64,000 nt of DNA, taken from positions 1,798,001-1,862,000 of the forward strand of contig JAZKJV010008264.1 in the NCBI GenBank assembly GCA_037367405.1. Reading direction: 5' to 3'. This document shows positions 10,113-21,521 of the stretch, piece by piece (positions within the stretch are counted from its first letter, which is position 1; each line of letters opens with the position of its first letter). The DNA is from Ottelia alismoides (lineage: Eukaryota > Streptophyta > Magnoliopsida > Alismatales > Hydrocharitaceae). A program made the position numbers and the translations under genes. The notes under the pieces are model-generated. The model saw only the letters and a program-made list of their open reading frames with translations, was not told the origin of the DNA and did not search any database.

Positions 10113-10139
10113 AGAGAGAGAGAGAGAGAGAGAGAGAGA
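10113..10139. repeat. (AG)n microsatellite in LTR leader
   Basis: A pure AG run just downstream (minus strand) of the LTR TATA box. Equivalent GA/CT tracts occur at the same place in the other C-family LTRs (22009-22045, 38931-38977). Confidence 0.9.
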
Positions 10140-10185
10140 TATGCTTCTCAAGCATAGTGTAGAGAAGAGCAATGAGGTGCCTCTC

Positions 10186-10194
10186 CTTTTATAG
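10186..10194 (-). promoter_or_regulatory. Putative TATA box of C1 left LTR
   Basis: The minus strand reads CTATAAAAGG. The same box occurs at 22093-22101 in the right LTR, and CTATATAAG at 38875-38883 in C2. Confidence 0.55.
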
Positions 10195-10620
10195 GGTTTT
10201 GGGATCCATGGATCTCAATCCATGGGACAACACAAATCCAATGGCTCTCATTGATTGTGTTTCTTTTAATGGCTAAGATTTGTGTTGGTAAAACCAATAA
10301 CAATTAATTTAATTTAAATTAAATATATATTGATAAATCAACACAATTTAGTCACAAAATTAAATCATCAATACATTGAGATAATGGAAGAGAGAAAGCC
10401 TCCTTCCATGTGGAGAGGGGGGACGGCCTCCCTTTCCTAATGGAAGTGGTGGCCGTCCACCCTCCTCCATTAGGAAGGTGGCTATTTTATCTTTTATGTA
10501 ATATCCATTATTTGCAATAACTTTTGTTGCAAATTATTCTACAAAAATAATTCACAATTATTTTGTAGACATTGCAATCTTGCCATTGAAAAATTTGTGA
10601 ATAATATCACAACCCAAAAT

Positions 10621-10967
10621 AAAATGTAAATTACATTTTCAATTCAATGTCCAATGTGAATCCAATTCACATTAACATTTAATTAACAAATGTAAATTAC
10701 AAATAGCTCTCTCTTATATATTATAAATCACATTTATAATATATGTGACTAATATGGATATTGCTATCCACATTATTCATATCCATGATAATTAAATCAC
10801 ATTTAATCATCTTGGATCTCTATTCTCTTGTTCTCAAATAATATGAATCACATTCATATTATTTATATCTTTGATAATTAAATCACATTTAATTATCTCA
10901 GATAACTCTCTTTATAATATGAATCAAATTCATATTACTCATGATAATTAAATCACATTTAATTATC
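10621..10967. repeat. Array of short hairpin-forming palindromes in the C-family LTR
   Basis: At least seven near-perfect palindromes lie in about 350 bp. They include 10653-10673 (arms AATGTGAAT), 10716-10744 (12-bp arms ATATATTATAAA around TCACA), 10787-10811, 10840-10860 (AATATGAAT around CAC), 10873-10897 (GATAATTAAA around TCACA), 10916-10936 and 10943-10967. Two arm types alternate. The array lies upstream of the TATA box in transcript sense and recurs in C1's right LTR and C2's left LTR. Confidence 0.85.
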
Positions 10968-12249
10968 CATTTTCTCAATGCTCGGATATATATATCAACA
11001 AAAGAATTATCCATGAACTCCTTCAACGATAATGCGCTTTCTCTGCAGATACTTGGAGATAAGGATAGGGCAATTGTATTGTTCAACGTATAGTGATATG
11101 GATATTGAGATCATATCTCAAATCCAGATCGCGGGCCTCCCATAGATGCTTGATTAAATCAAGACCGTAAATCTAATCTTCTCATTGCATCTGAATCACA
11201 TTCAGATCAATGTCCAACACTTGGACGAAGATCAGATCACTTCTCTACTTAGAGGAGTCACTAAAATCCAGACCCGTTTCATCACTCCCTAGGAATGGAA
11301 GCGTCATGCTTATACAATCGTTTATGATCACATCACTCTCAGGTATTCCCAATACCTGTACAACTTGCATACTGGAAGACTCAGACTAAATCCGAAGTAT
11401 TGGATCAACTTTATACTGTCTACTTCATGGTTTTTATCAGTAAGTTTCTCATTCGATCATTGGGAGTTGGTATCAATCATACACTTTCCAAAAGCATATA
11501 TCATATCTAGGTCTTGATCATATACTTTCGAAAATTATATATCAAACCTACAAATTCAGTCAAGCTTCCAAAGCGAGACGACCGTGCGCACGTAATTTGA
11601 TTCTTCCCAATATCTCATGAGTGAGCTCATGTCTTCCGGTTCAGTAACTGAACCTATATGATCCCTTTGAGAGATCGTATTACTCATATGCCCTTATATG
11701 CACACCAGCGCGCCGGTGTATAGACCTTGATTAGGTCATCAACCTATTGGTCTGCCAAATGTACATACTTAGACATATAGCAACACATCTGTCTCCGGTC
11801 AGAGGATGCGTGCTTATATCATGACAGCATACGATATAGGACTTTGGTTATCTCGATCTCGTTAAGTCAACTCTTTGACCTAACTATCTAACACCTCCGA
11901 ATCTCTATTCCTATGTAGAGGACCAGCATCAAGAGGTCGGTCAGATATCAGTCTTACTGAGAAAGGATTGACATCTACTACTCAGGCTTGAGATCATCTC
12001 TTAACAATCATTTGACGGTGCTCGATGAGTCCTCTATCTAATCCTTTAGATATTCATCCAAGCACCAGCCTCTATGATTCAATAGTTGAATCAACAGCTG
12101 TATGATTATTAAGATGGCCATGGTACATAACCCTAATTGTACTAAGGGACCTATTATGCAAATTAATTATTCTTCATTTTAGATCAGGGAATGATATTTG
12201 CAATAACATTTATTGCATAATGGCTCGTCGTGGGCTCACATTTCCAACA

Positions 12250-12264
12250 ATCTCCCACTAGCCC
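12250..12264 (-). other. Polypurine tract of C1
   Basis: The minus strand reads GGGCTAGTGGGAGAT directly before TGTTGG, the LTR start. C2 has the matching tract at 44261-44273. Confidence 0.8.
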
Positions 12265-15200
12265 AAAGAGCCATTAATGGGCTAATCATTTAAAACCGTA
12301 CTCATGTGACAATCATAGGCTATTTAGAAAATAGCTAGGTAAGCTGATCAGTCACTCTGTTCCCGCGAGACTACGCCAAGTCCTTTTACGACACTTGTAT
12401 ATCCCCAGTAACAGTGCTCGCATTTAATGCGAATGTTGCATCTTATGCAACCAATACTCAATCTTGTTAGTTACAGTGTCCTTGACACTACAGCTTAACA
12501 ATTATCATAACCAGTATTTCCATAATCGTTATCAGAATACCCTTATTCTTGGAGATTACTATCTCTTAAGGTATCCACAATTAAGACCTTTTAGATCTCT
12601 ATTTATAAAGTCTTAAATTTTTTTGAAGATAAGACTTTGAGATCACTATCTCAAAAATCTTTTCATCTATGAAGATTTTGCATTTACTGCAACCAAGTAC
12701 TTTATTTCCATAGTAGGATTAGTAACAGTTTACTACTCCCACTGCATGGCAGCCATCTGGCTTTTGTACACATCTAGCACACACCCGGCTTCTCAGAACT
12801 GATGCCCAAGGGCAAGTAGTTCTAGCATTCACTTCCTCAACTCTTTGAGGTGCTATCCCTTTAGATAGGTCAGTATCACATCTTAAGGGATGGAAGCCTT
12901 TCTTGGAATTCCCAATGTGTACTATAAATGTGACAGTCCCATTATCCTCTTCTCTTTGCTTCTGAACAACTTCAGAACTAAGATCTAAAAGGTATCTTTG
13001 AAATCATATTTCAAGATATGGAATATCCAGTTTATAAAACACTTATTATAATCCTTATATCATTCTAAATGATTAGGATATTATCTACATTTAGCACGAT
13101 GAACACAAATGCACTCCCACTAAGCTTCACATAGTTCATTAAGATTTTATCTGAAATCATAACATTTATAATTTCATCAAATCTTATGGTCCAACTTCAA
13201 GAAGCTTATTTGAGTCCATAGATGGATTCCTTAGCTTGCACATCTTGCTTTCCTCAACCATGAAGCCCTGGGGCTACTTCATGTGAATATCCCCAGAGAG
13301 GTATTCGTAGAGGAATGCAATATTGACTTACATCTTGAAGATGCAATAGTCAAGTTGTGTAGCTAAGGTTAGCAATAATATGACGATTTTAAGCATGGTC
13401 ACCGAAGAGCAAGTCTCATTGCAAGCAATGTCTTCTCTTCCGGTGTGTAGCTCATGGCTACTAACCGTGCTTTGAAGGTCTCTACCTTCTCATCTGATTC
13501 CCTTTCTCTTGAAGATCCATTTACACCTTTTCAGGTATTACTCATATAGGTGGATCCTTGAGGGTCCATATACAACACTTGTATATGAAGTCTACATTAG
13601 ACTTTTATTGCTAACATCCATCTTTACATGCTATGATCTTCAGAAGCTTCATCACATGAAGTTCGATCATCGTCAGATTTCTCTGACATATGGAATCTTT
13701 CCTCAAACTCATTTGAAGAGGTATTAGTGTTTCATCTTTAATTGTCCTTTTAGTTTCCAATTTCAGGAGTCTCATTATCTTCTCAAGATTAAATGAGTTC
13801 CTACACTTTATTTTCATCTTGATTCTCAATAGTCTCAACCTCTAAGAATCACATTCTCAGAGATGAGATACTTTAAGAATCTCAAGGTCATAAAGTAGGT
13901 ATGCAATACCATCCTTTATTTTCCTAATGAAGCAGCACTCTATAGTGCTCAATTCCAGCTTACTTGCATGGAATCTCATTAAGTATATATAATGTAGTCT
14001 CTACTACATATATACGTGGATACTAAGAGGAAATTATGCTAAAATTTATCATTGACATTACACATGATCAAATTGTATCTCCCTATAACTCTATTGAGTT
14101 AAGGTGTGTTAGGAGGATTGAGATAGAAATGATATTCATATCTCCATAAGGTATCCTTTGAATTCATCTAACAGGTACAAGCTACCTAGATTAGATCAAA
14201 TTCATTTTATCTTCCTTCAAACTTTGGTTCTAAATCAAAATTATGAAATCTTTGAACATTTCAAAGGTTTCTTAGGTGAAGAGAAGAAATCTCATATCAT
14301 ACATAATCATCAATAGATATCACATATCCACAATGTTCACTATGATATAGATGATCGACATACATCAATAAGTATGAGATCCTGAATACCTTGGCATCTT
14401 ACACCTTTCTCGAAGAAGGGTGTATTGGATATTTTACTTTAAATACAATATTCATAAGTATGTAAGTTTTGAAATTTTAAACATTCTAAAGTTTCATCTC
14501 TTACTAGTCTATTGATCAAATCAATAAACAAATATCGAAGGCTTGATGCTAGATCATTGTCAAATGATCTTCATCCTCATATTGATCTTAAGTTTTAATT
14601 TCAGCATTTAGAAATGTTAATGAATCGTTCATCAATTTCTAATTTAGTGGAGTCCACTAGATTTTAGATTACTATCTGAAATATTTCCATCATAACTCTT
14701 TATGATAGTTCTATCTCAGAATTCAAGTTTATTTCCAACATTTAGAAACAAACAATGAGTGTATTCTTATATCTAGGTCATAGAGACATTCTCTACGACT
14801 AAGGGCTCTCCCACTGAAATTAACAAGTCTATCAATCCAACAGAGATTGTTGCAACAATTACATCAATATCCATGTGGATAACTATAAACCTTCTAAGAT
14901 CAAATTTTCCAGTCTTCTAAAACATATGCAACCCATTGCAAGTGTTGTCAGAAGATTGAGATACAATTATTAGACTCTATCTTATCAAATAAGAAAGTCA
15001 ATTTCAATGATTTATGTAGATTATTTTGATGCTCTATCCGAATCCTCTAAGGATTCTAGATAGACTTGATAGTCATACTATCAACACTTCAACTTATTGC
15101 AGTTTTGGCATTCATCCAACTCTTTGGATGTCATATGGAAGTCACAGAAGTCCAGTCAACTCTTTGACTTTACTTCTTTCTTGGGTCCAACCCATGCTTC

Positions 15201-17081
15201 CACTACGCTCCCTTTATCTATAAGCAACATTGCTCAGCACAGAGGATCTCTTATTTTAAATTCAAAAGAATTCAAAGTAAGAGTTTTTTAACATTTATAC
15301 ATGCTTCATTAAATTCATACAATATGAATATTATGAAGCTTCATGAATAACTAGAGTATAGACAGTAGAATGATGACACTCATCATCTACATCAATCTAA
15401 ACTCTTAAAACATTGGTTCAGGTAGGTATTCAAACATTTTGAATACATCATCTCTTATAGAGCCACCATTCTACATGATGCAGTGAACCATGTCATTCAT
15501 GATAAATGTCAAGAGCACATATGTATGCCAGTATATCTTCTTAAGTCTTTATAAGGATTATTTGACAATTGCGATCATCATCAACATGTTACTTCCAAAG
15601 TACATCCGATGAGATCAAGACTATAGAGACATACAAACCCTAGGGTTGTAGTCCTATTATCTATTTAATTGTCATTCCTCATTATTATGAAGAAACTTGC
15701 ACATTGCAACCACATACATTATGTGTTCAACTGCAAGTACAATATCTGGATCATGAGTCCAATCCATGATATTTTACTGGTTATTATTGAGTATAACATT
15801 GAGTGTGTTTTAATTAAGGATTATCTGAAATAAGAAATTTGCATAAATATAAATATATATATATATATTACTTTGATTTAGGAATTTTTATATCAAAGTT
15901 GTCTTGTCTTGTCAACACTGAAAGTTCATTCCCTTAATCACTTTCAATGTAAGAGATATACTTACCATTATATCTCAACAAGATCTGGGATCTCCTTCCT
16001 TATCTTTGTTACATCCCAATAATATAAGAATCTGCAACTCGGATAAAAAGAAGAGGGAACACATTCCGCCTTGCAAGTCCAACTTGCATTCCCAATTCGG
16101 TCTTTAACACCCGGGCCCACCACCCCTAAGGTGATGTTGACCCGTCGTTAATTGAACCAACCGTCAACATGAATAGTACTCGCTATACGCAATCCAATAT
16201 CGCCCCAATAATATGAGGATCCGATATTGGGGTCACTACGTATACGGCCTTACTCTTTCGAGAAGCAAAGAGCCCGATCCAGATGCGCTTGCATACAGGA
16301 GCTGTCACTTTGGACAGGCGTCTCCTACATACAATCCCTGGCGACGGAACCCTTCGCCTTGACGGGAGACCATGGATGTCACTTATGTGATCCTCCATAT
16401 CATATTCAAATTCTAATTAATCATTATGAATCATATTCATTATGATTAATTCTTCCAAGGGTCTCTATTCATAATAGAGTGTTTTAATTTTTAATTGGAT
16501 TCTAATTAATCTAATCATATTAAATTAATGATCCAATTAATATCCAACAAACATTTTAATAGTTACTTGAATTATGGTATTATCTCAAATACGTATTATT
16601 TGAATTTTAATTAGAAATACATCATGATTTCTTAAGCATTATACTAACCCTACCCGCTGTCATGGCCAGTACCGACGAGAGTGGGACGGACCACATACGT
16701 TGCAATCCGCAACCCCAATGCTCTTCGACTAGACACCATATCCACCTCGGGAAAGGATAATGCAAAATACATCATTTTGTACTTGAGATGATCATCGGTT
16801 CTTCAACCGAAATTTCACCATATAATAATAATCAAAACAATTTTGATTAACATTATAATGAGATTTGCTAAACAAATCCCAAGTCCTATTCAAGCAACAT
16901 GTTTGTTGGAATGTTGATCATGTAGATCATGTCACCAATCTTGATCTAGATCATATCTAATCATTTATTGGTTAGGGTAAAGTCATTTAAGGAAATAATT
17001 ATCATAAAATATTTCTCAAATATTTATGCATAATTATTCTAGGAAATTAAACAATTTAATTTCACTAATTAATTAAATGAC
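12265..17081 (-). pseudogene. C1 internal region: decayed copia gag-pol
   Basis: No long frame survives. On the minus strand, RT is recognisable at 13175-13522 (KWIFK-like start, FKARLVAMSYT, then after a frameshift SSVTMLK and IFKM). An integrase-adjacent stretch lies near 14360-14450, parallel to C2 42060-42153. The region aligns with C2 internal DNA throughout. About 600 bp at 16020-16640 is missing from C2 at about 40529. A probable leader intron lies at 15825-15965. C1 and C2 share the same RT frameshift and stop. Confidence 0.75.
15825..15965 (-). other. Probable 141-nt intron in C1 leader
   Basis: On the minus strand it begins GGTAAGTAT after AAT and ends TTTCTTATTTCAG. The same interval in C2 is also 141 nt with the same splice signals. 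Confidence 0.6.
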
Positions 17082-17342
17082 GATAACATTCAGAAGAGAG
17101 ATTCTTTTAGATATCTGGGATCTATTTTGCAACATGATGGAGAAATTGATGGAGATGTTACTAATAGAATAAATGCAGGCTGGCTAAAGTGGAGAGGAAC
17201 CACCGCTGTTCTCTGTGATAAGAAAATTCCTTTAAAAATTAAAGGAAAGTTTTACAAAGCAGCCATGAGACCTGCTATGCTTTATGGTTCTGAATGTTAG
17301 CCTGTGAACCATAGACATGTGCAGAGAATGGCTGTAGTAGAA
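17082..17342 (+). pseudogene. LINE reverse transcriptase fragment captured inside C1
   Basis: 87 codons in one frame read like the C-terminal part of a plant LINE ORF2: [18 protein letters not shown], then [40 protein letters not shown], and a stop at 17298 where the family has Trp (SECW). Both ends are truncated and there is no poly(A) or clear target duplication. It is antisense to C1. It replaces about 55 bp of C1 leader that C2 retains (about 40012-40068), which suggests filler DNA captured at a break, not a normal LINE insertion. Confidence 0.85.
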
Positions 17343-17344
17343 AG

Positions 17345-17764
17345 TAAAAATACCATATCTCAATCAATTTAAATCCAAATTAAGCAAAGTAAATTTCTAA
17401 AGTTTTCTAACTTGATTTACAACAGAACCCAAGTGATTTGCACGCATTTCAAGGCGTTTCAAATCCGCAATTAACATCTTAATTACGTCATGATCCGCAG
17501 TCCCCGAAACAGTGGATACATGTTCACTAAAATGAGCATATCTAGAGCAAACGGAATCGAAATCACGCAAACTCAGATCCTACGGTTTCCTTATTTAATG
17601 GGGAACAAAATCAAATTATTATTTTTGTGTTTAAACAATTTAAACAGTGCCGAAAATAATATCAAAACATAGATGCGAAAATGAAATGCAAGAAAACTTT
17701 CGCAAACCCTAATAAACCCAAGTCGTCCTCAGTTCATGGATCGTATCCAAAACCACCAACCTGG
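17345..17764 (-). other. C1 leader remnant between LINE fragment and solo LTR S1
   Basis: The minus strand aligns with C2 39471-40010 (shared GGTTTTGGAT, GTTTAAACACAAAA and AAGGAAAC.GTAGGAT). It has no gene. The matching part of C2 also holds a MITE that is absent here. Confidence 0.75.
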
Positions 17765-20700
17765 TGATGACTGGGGAGGATCAAGGGTCTAGATATCTCA
17801 CAAGGCGAGAGATCCAGTCGCTGAATTGACCTCTTAAAGATCCCCAGATCGATCAACAATTAACCCACAATAAATATATGCAATGAATATCCAAAATTGT
17901 GGAGTTAAAATTTATTATAACTCTACATGCAAATGTGTATAGGTGTAAGTACAGGTAGAGGTCGAACACTGGGAGGCGAAGGGAATGTATGTGATGAATA
18001 CTTTATTCAATCCTTTGTTCATGCCCATTTCCTTATTGTTTTTGTGGGTTTTAAATTATATATATTTTTTATTTTTGTTTTAATAATTTTTATTTTATTT
18101 TTCTGGGATTTTGCTAATTTTTATGTATTTTTTAATTCCAAAAATGTCCCTAATATGGGACTAATTAATAGGCCGAAATTAATTTGGGTTTTAAAATTAT
18201 ATAATAAGTGTCAAAATTGACCCAAATTAATTTTAATACAGAAATAATAATATATAGATAATTATAAAATAGGAAAACATATTTTTGGTATTTTAAAGGG
18301 TTTTTATATTTTTTTTGGATTTTGGCGCTTCTTGAAATGTTTACATTTTCTTTTTCTATTTTTTTGGGTTTTTTAATTTCTGGACTCAATATATATATAT
18401 ATAAATATACCATATATAATATTTTTGGGATTTTTCAAAAACATTTTATAATTTTTTTGTATTTTCTAATTTAAACAGTGCAAAAAGGGCTCCTTTTTCA
18501 TTTTTAATAATTAGGAAAAATGCCAAAATTGTGAAATAAAATATGGGCGTGCAAGTGCATCACATGAAACATCTATCCTAATTTTTCTAGATTTTTAGAA
18601 GCCTCGTAGGTATTTTTAATAAATAGAGAAAAGGCACAAAAATTAAACAGCCTAGCAGGGGCATTTTTGCAAATAAAATACTTTCCAGGGGCATCAGTGC
18701 AAAAAGTCCAACATAAATAAACATTTATTTAAACCTTTGAGATTATTTTACAAATTCCAAAACCCGCCAGGGTTAAAATGTAAATTTTCACGCGCCTCAC
18801 GTGGGACTGCACGTGAGGCGCGAAAGGACCTAAATGCAATTTTAATAAACTCAGGGTCCTTTCTACAAAATATACAATTTATTTACAACGTGCTATTTTA
18901 TTTACCAAATTAAAAATTAAATACAAAAAAAAACGGGGGCTGAATGTGAAAATTACCCCCAAAAGGCGCTTGATCCTACGGTTGATCTGCATCCACTAAT
19001 ACACGTGGCGCCTCCACGTGCGCCGATGACGCTTCGCCGATGAGCGGTGAGGATTAGATCACCCGAGGTGATCTGACGGTCTGAGCGATGCTCCATCGGA
19101 CGGCTGTGATTGAAACTGGGACGTCATCTTCATCCAATGGCAAAGAGCTCACGTGCAAGAACAGGGAAGAACGCTCGCCTGGGCGAGCTTCTTCCGACCA
19201 GATCTCGCTCCTCCGCCGGTCTTCGCTGCTCCGAGGTGTCCCAAAAGCTTCCTGACAGGGTCCTCTTCCGTCTGGAGGTGTCAGATCGGCCGGAGGCACG
19301 CTGGAGCGCCACCACGAGCTCGAAGAAGAAGCGGGGCTCCAGGTACCTCAGCCGGCTTTGGAATCGTCTCCTGGCCTGTTTTAGCTCGCCTAACCTGCAC
19401 AGAAAGATAGAGGGGCTCGAGGTCACTCTCCTCGACCCGGGGTTTGAAGCTGAAAGAAAGCGGGTGATGGTGGGCGGAGAAGCTCCGGCGGAAGGCGGTG
19501 GAGGAGCTTCGATTCGCGGATCCAGATGGAAATCCGGTTGGACAAGGTGGCTGGAAGGTGGAGAAGATGGTGGGGAACAGAAATGGAGGCGAAATGGCGT
19601 CGGAAAACGGTCGGGAACAAGGTGGCGAAGTCGCCGGAGAACTTCGATTTACCTAATCTACGCTACTGGAATAATCTAAATGCAAAACTAAAGACAGGAA
19701 TAAAATGCTGATATCAAAATCTACCTAGAAATGTAAAGGCGCAGCTCTTATACCTGGAGAGACTCCAGGGAGCAGGGCGGCTGCCGGAGCGCCGCCATGG
19801 GTGCAACCTCCGCCTCTCCGACCGATTCAAGGCGCTGGCGAGCTCCTCTTGTCACAAGGAACATCGCCGGGACCGAATGCGAGGAAGGGATTGGCTGAAA
19901 GCTGACCAAAATTGAAGAGGAGGCAAAGGTTCCTTATTTATACACAAACGAGCACCCTTATTTGGCCGGGCAAAAACGACGAATCTATACTATGTACAAG
20001 GGATCTAAGTGAATGGCGGGGGTCGTGATTCATCTGGGAGAAAATTTCGTGAAGGGATCGACGTTGATGGAGCATCATGTCGAGCGGGAAAAATGGCTGA
20101 AATCGGGGGACGCGACAGTTCTGACGGGAGTCAGATGCGCAGGGGGAGTTGACCGGAGGTCAACACTCCCTGGCCCCTGATTGGCCCACGTCAGACTAAA
20201 CTTGACCCATTTATTTAACGTATTAAATGAATTAATTAGGTTTTATTTATTGAATAAAAAATGTTTATTAAATAATGTAGTATTTATTTATGATTTTTAT
20301 TTATTTTTTTTGAAGTATTTTATTTCGGTTTTATCAAAATAATGTGTATATGTATGTATTTACATGTATTCTTGTGTATTTTATTTTTAGTTTGTTTAAT
20401 TTTATTTTATTATTTTAGTTTCTTATTTTATAATTTTGGAACTTATTTTTGTGAGTATACATGTATTTTTATTTAATTTTTATGAGTCTATTTACATTTG
20501 TAAATAAATAGGTATTTGTATATGTAGGTATACGTATAGGTATTTTACCTATATATTAAATATATTTTATTTATTTAATGAATTTTACTTGTTTTTATTT
20601 TGGATTTGTGTTTTTAATAAGATATATATAATATATACATTGTTATAAAAGTATAAATGAATAAAGATTAAAAATCCCTTTTATTTATGTACATATAGGT

Positions 20701-21503
20701 AGCATAGGTATTTTGCCTATGAATTTTATAGACTTATTTTATTTTACAAATTCTTTTTGATTTTCTTGTAATTTCAACATGTACATGTATTATATACATT
20801 ATCTACAAAATTCAAAAATATAGTTTTGTAAGAATAATAAATATTGAATAAAAAGAATATTTTAATCGGGTATTATGTACAAAGAGGGTCAAAAACCTAA
20901 CTTCTACAGATGAACTCCAAAAATTATGAAACCAATTTTATAACATAGTTCTTGGAATGCTATATATATAAAGGTGAGTTTGAGTGATTTGGAGTTTTTA
21001 TTTACAAGATATGGGTCTGTGAAGTTGAGATTTTGGCTTTTTATTCTGTGTATAAAATATACACTGAGTATTATTTTTACACAAACTCAATTTTGTATTT
21101 TTATTTACATTATTATCTACAACTTTCATGTACAAAGTTTCTTTATTTGATGAATAAATGATTATGTACAAAATAGGTGTCAAAGATGCATAATTAGATG
21201 CATGAATAAATGGGGTATTTATTGTATAATTGGCCCTTATCTCCCCCTACTTTATTCCTTGTCGACCAATTCCATTCTGGACTTGGTCTCGGGGTTCGGG
21301 TCATAAAATATTTGCAATATTTTATTCCTTTTTCTTTTCTTCCCTTTATTCTATAATTTTGGCAATAAAAACCTTATTCTATGTGTAATTAATACTATAA
21401 ATAATGAATGCTATTATGTACAAATTGAGGTTATTTACATGCATTTGCTGGGGTTTTTAAGGCCAAAATGATAGAATAAAGGTGATGAAATGGAGATTCA
21501 TCA
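17765..21503 (-). mobile_element. S1: solo LTR of a Ty3/gypsy element (3.74 kb)
   Basis: It begins TGATGACTGG, ends GATTCATCA, and is flanked by perfect CCTGG duplications (17760-17764, 21504-21508). No gag-pol lies inside. The terminal order (minus: TGATGAATC, later a ctccccctacttta.. motif and GTTCGACC near the end) matches the G1 and B LTRs, so it is most likely a solo LTR left by recombination. ORFs at about 19050-19700 lie in its GC-rich leader and overlap on both strands; I do not take them as genes. It contains G-box motifs and a 13-bp perfect hairpin (18791-18822). Confidence 0.88.
18791..18822. promoter_or_regulatory. G-box hairpin in S1
   Basis: Perfect inverted repeat: CGCGCCTCACGTG (18791-18803), 6-base loop, then its complement (18810-18822). 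Each arm contains CACGTG. Two more CACGTG motifs lie at 19002-19007 and 19015-19020. Confidence 0.8.
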
Positions 21504-21505
21504 CC

Positions 21506-21519
21506 TGGCTCTGATACCA
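21506..21519 (-). other. C1 primer-binding site (Met tRNA)
   Basis: The minus strand reads TGGTATCAGAGCC two bases after the 5' LTR end. The S1 target duplication overlaps its last bases, so S1 landed on the primer site. Confidence 0.88.
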
Positions 21520-21521
21520 CT

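Larger units (their letters stand above)
9608..12249 (-). repeat. C1 3' LTR (left)
   Basis: On the minus strand it runs TGTTGGAAATG... to ...CCTTCA. It carries a TATA box (minus, 10186-10194), a GA microsatellite downstream in the transcript (10113-10139) and an array of short palindromes (10621-10967). ORFs crossing 9712-10172 lie in this leader and are not supported as genes. Confidence 0.92.

Noticed and set aside
10621..10967. CRISPR-like array
   Set aside because: The repeats are palindromes with two arm types and no unique spacers of constant length, inside a plant LTR.
19054..19711. Open frames on both strands in S1
   Set aside because: Same situation as in the N1 LTR: leader of a solo LTR, mutually overlapping, no known domain.
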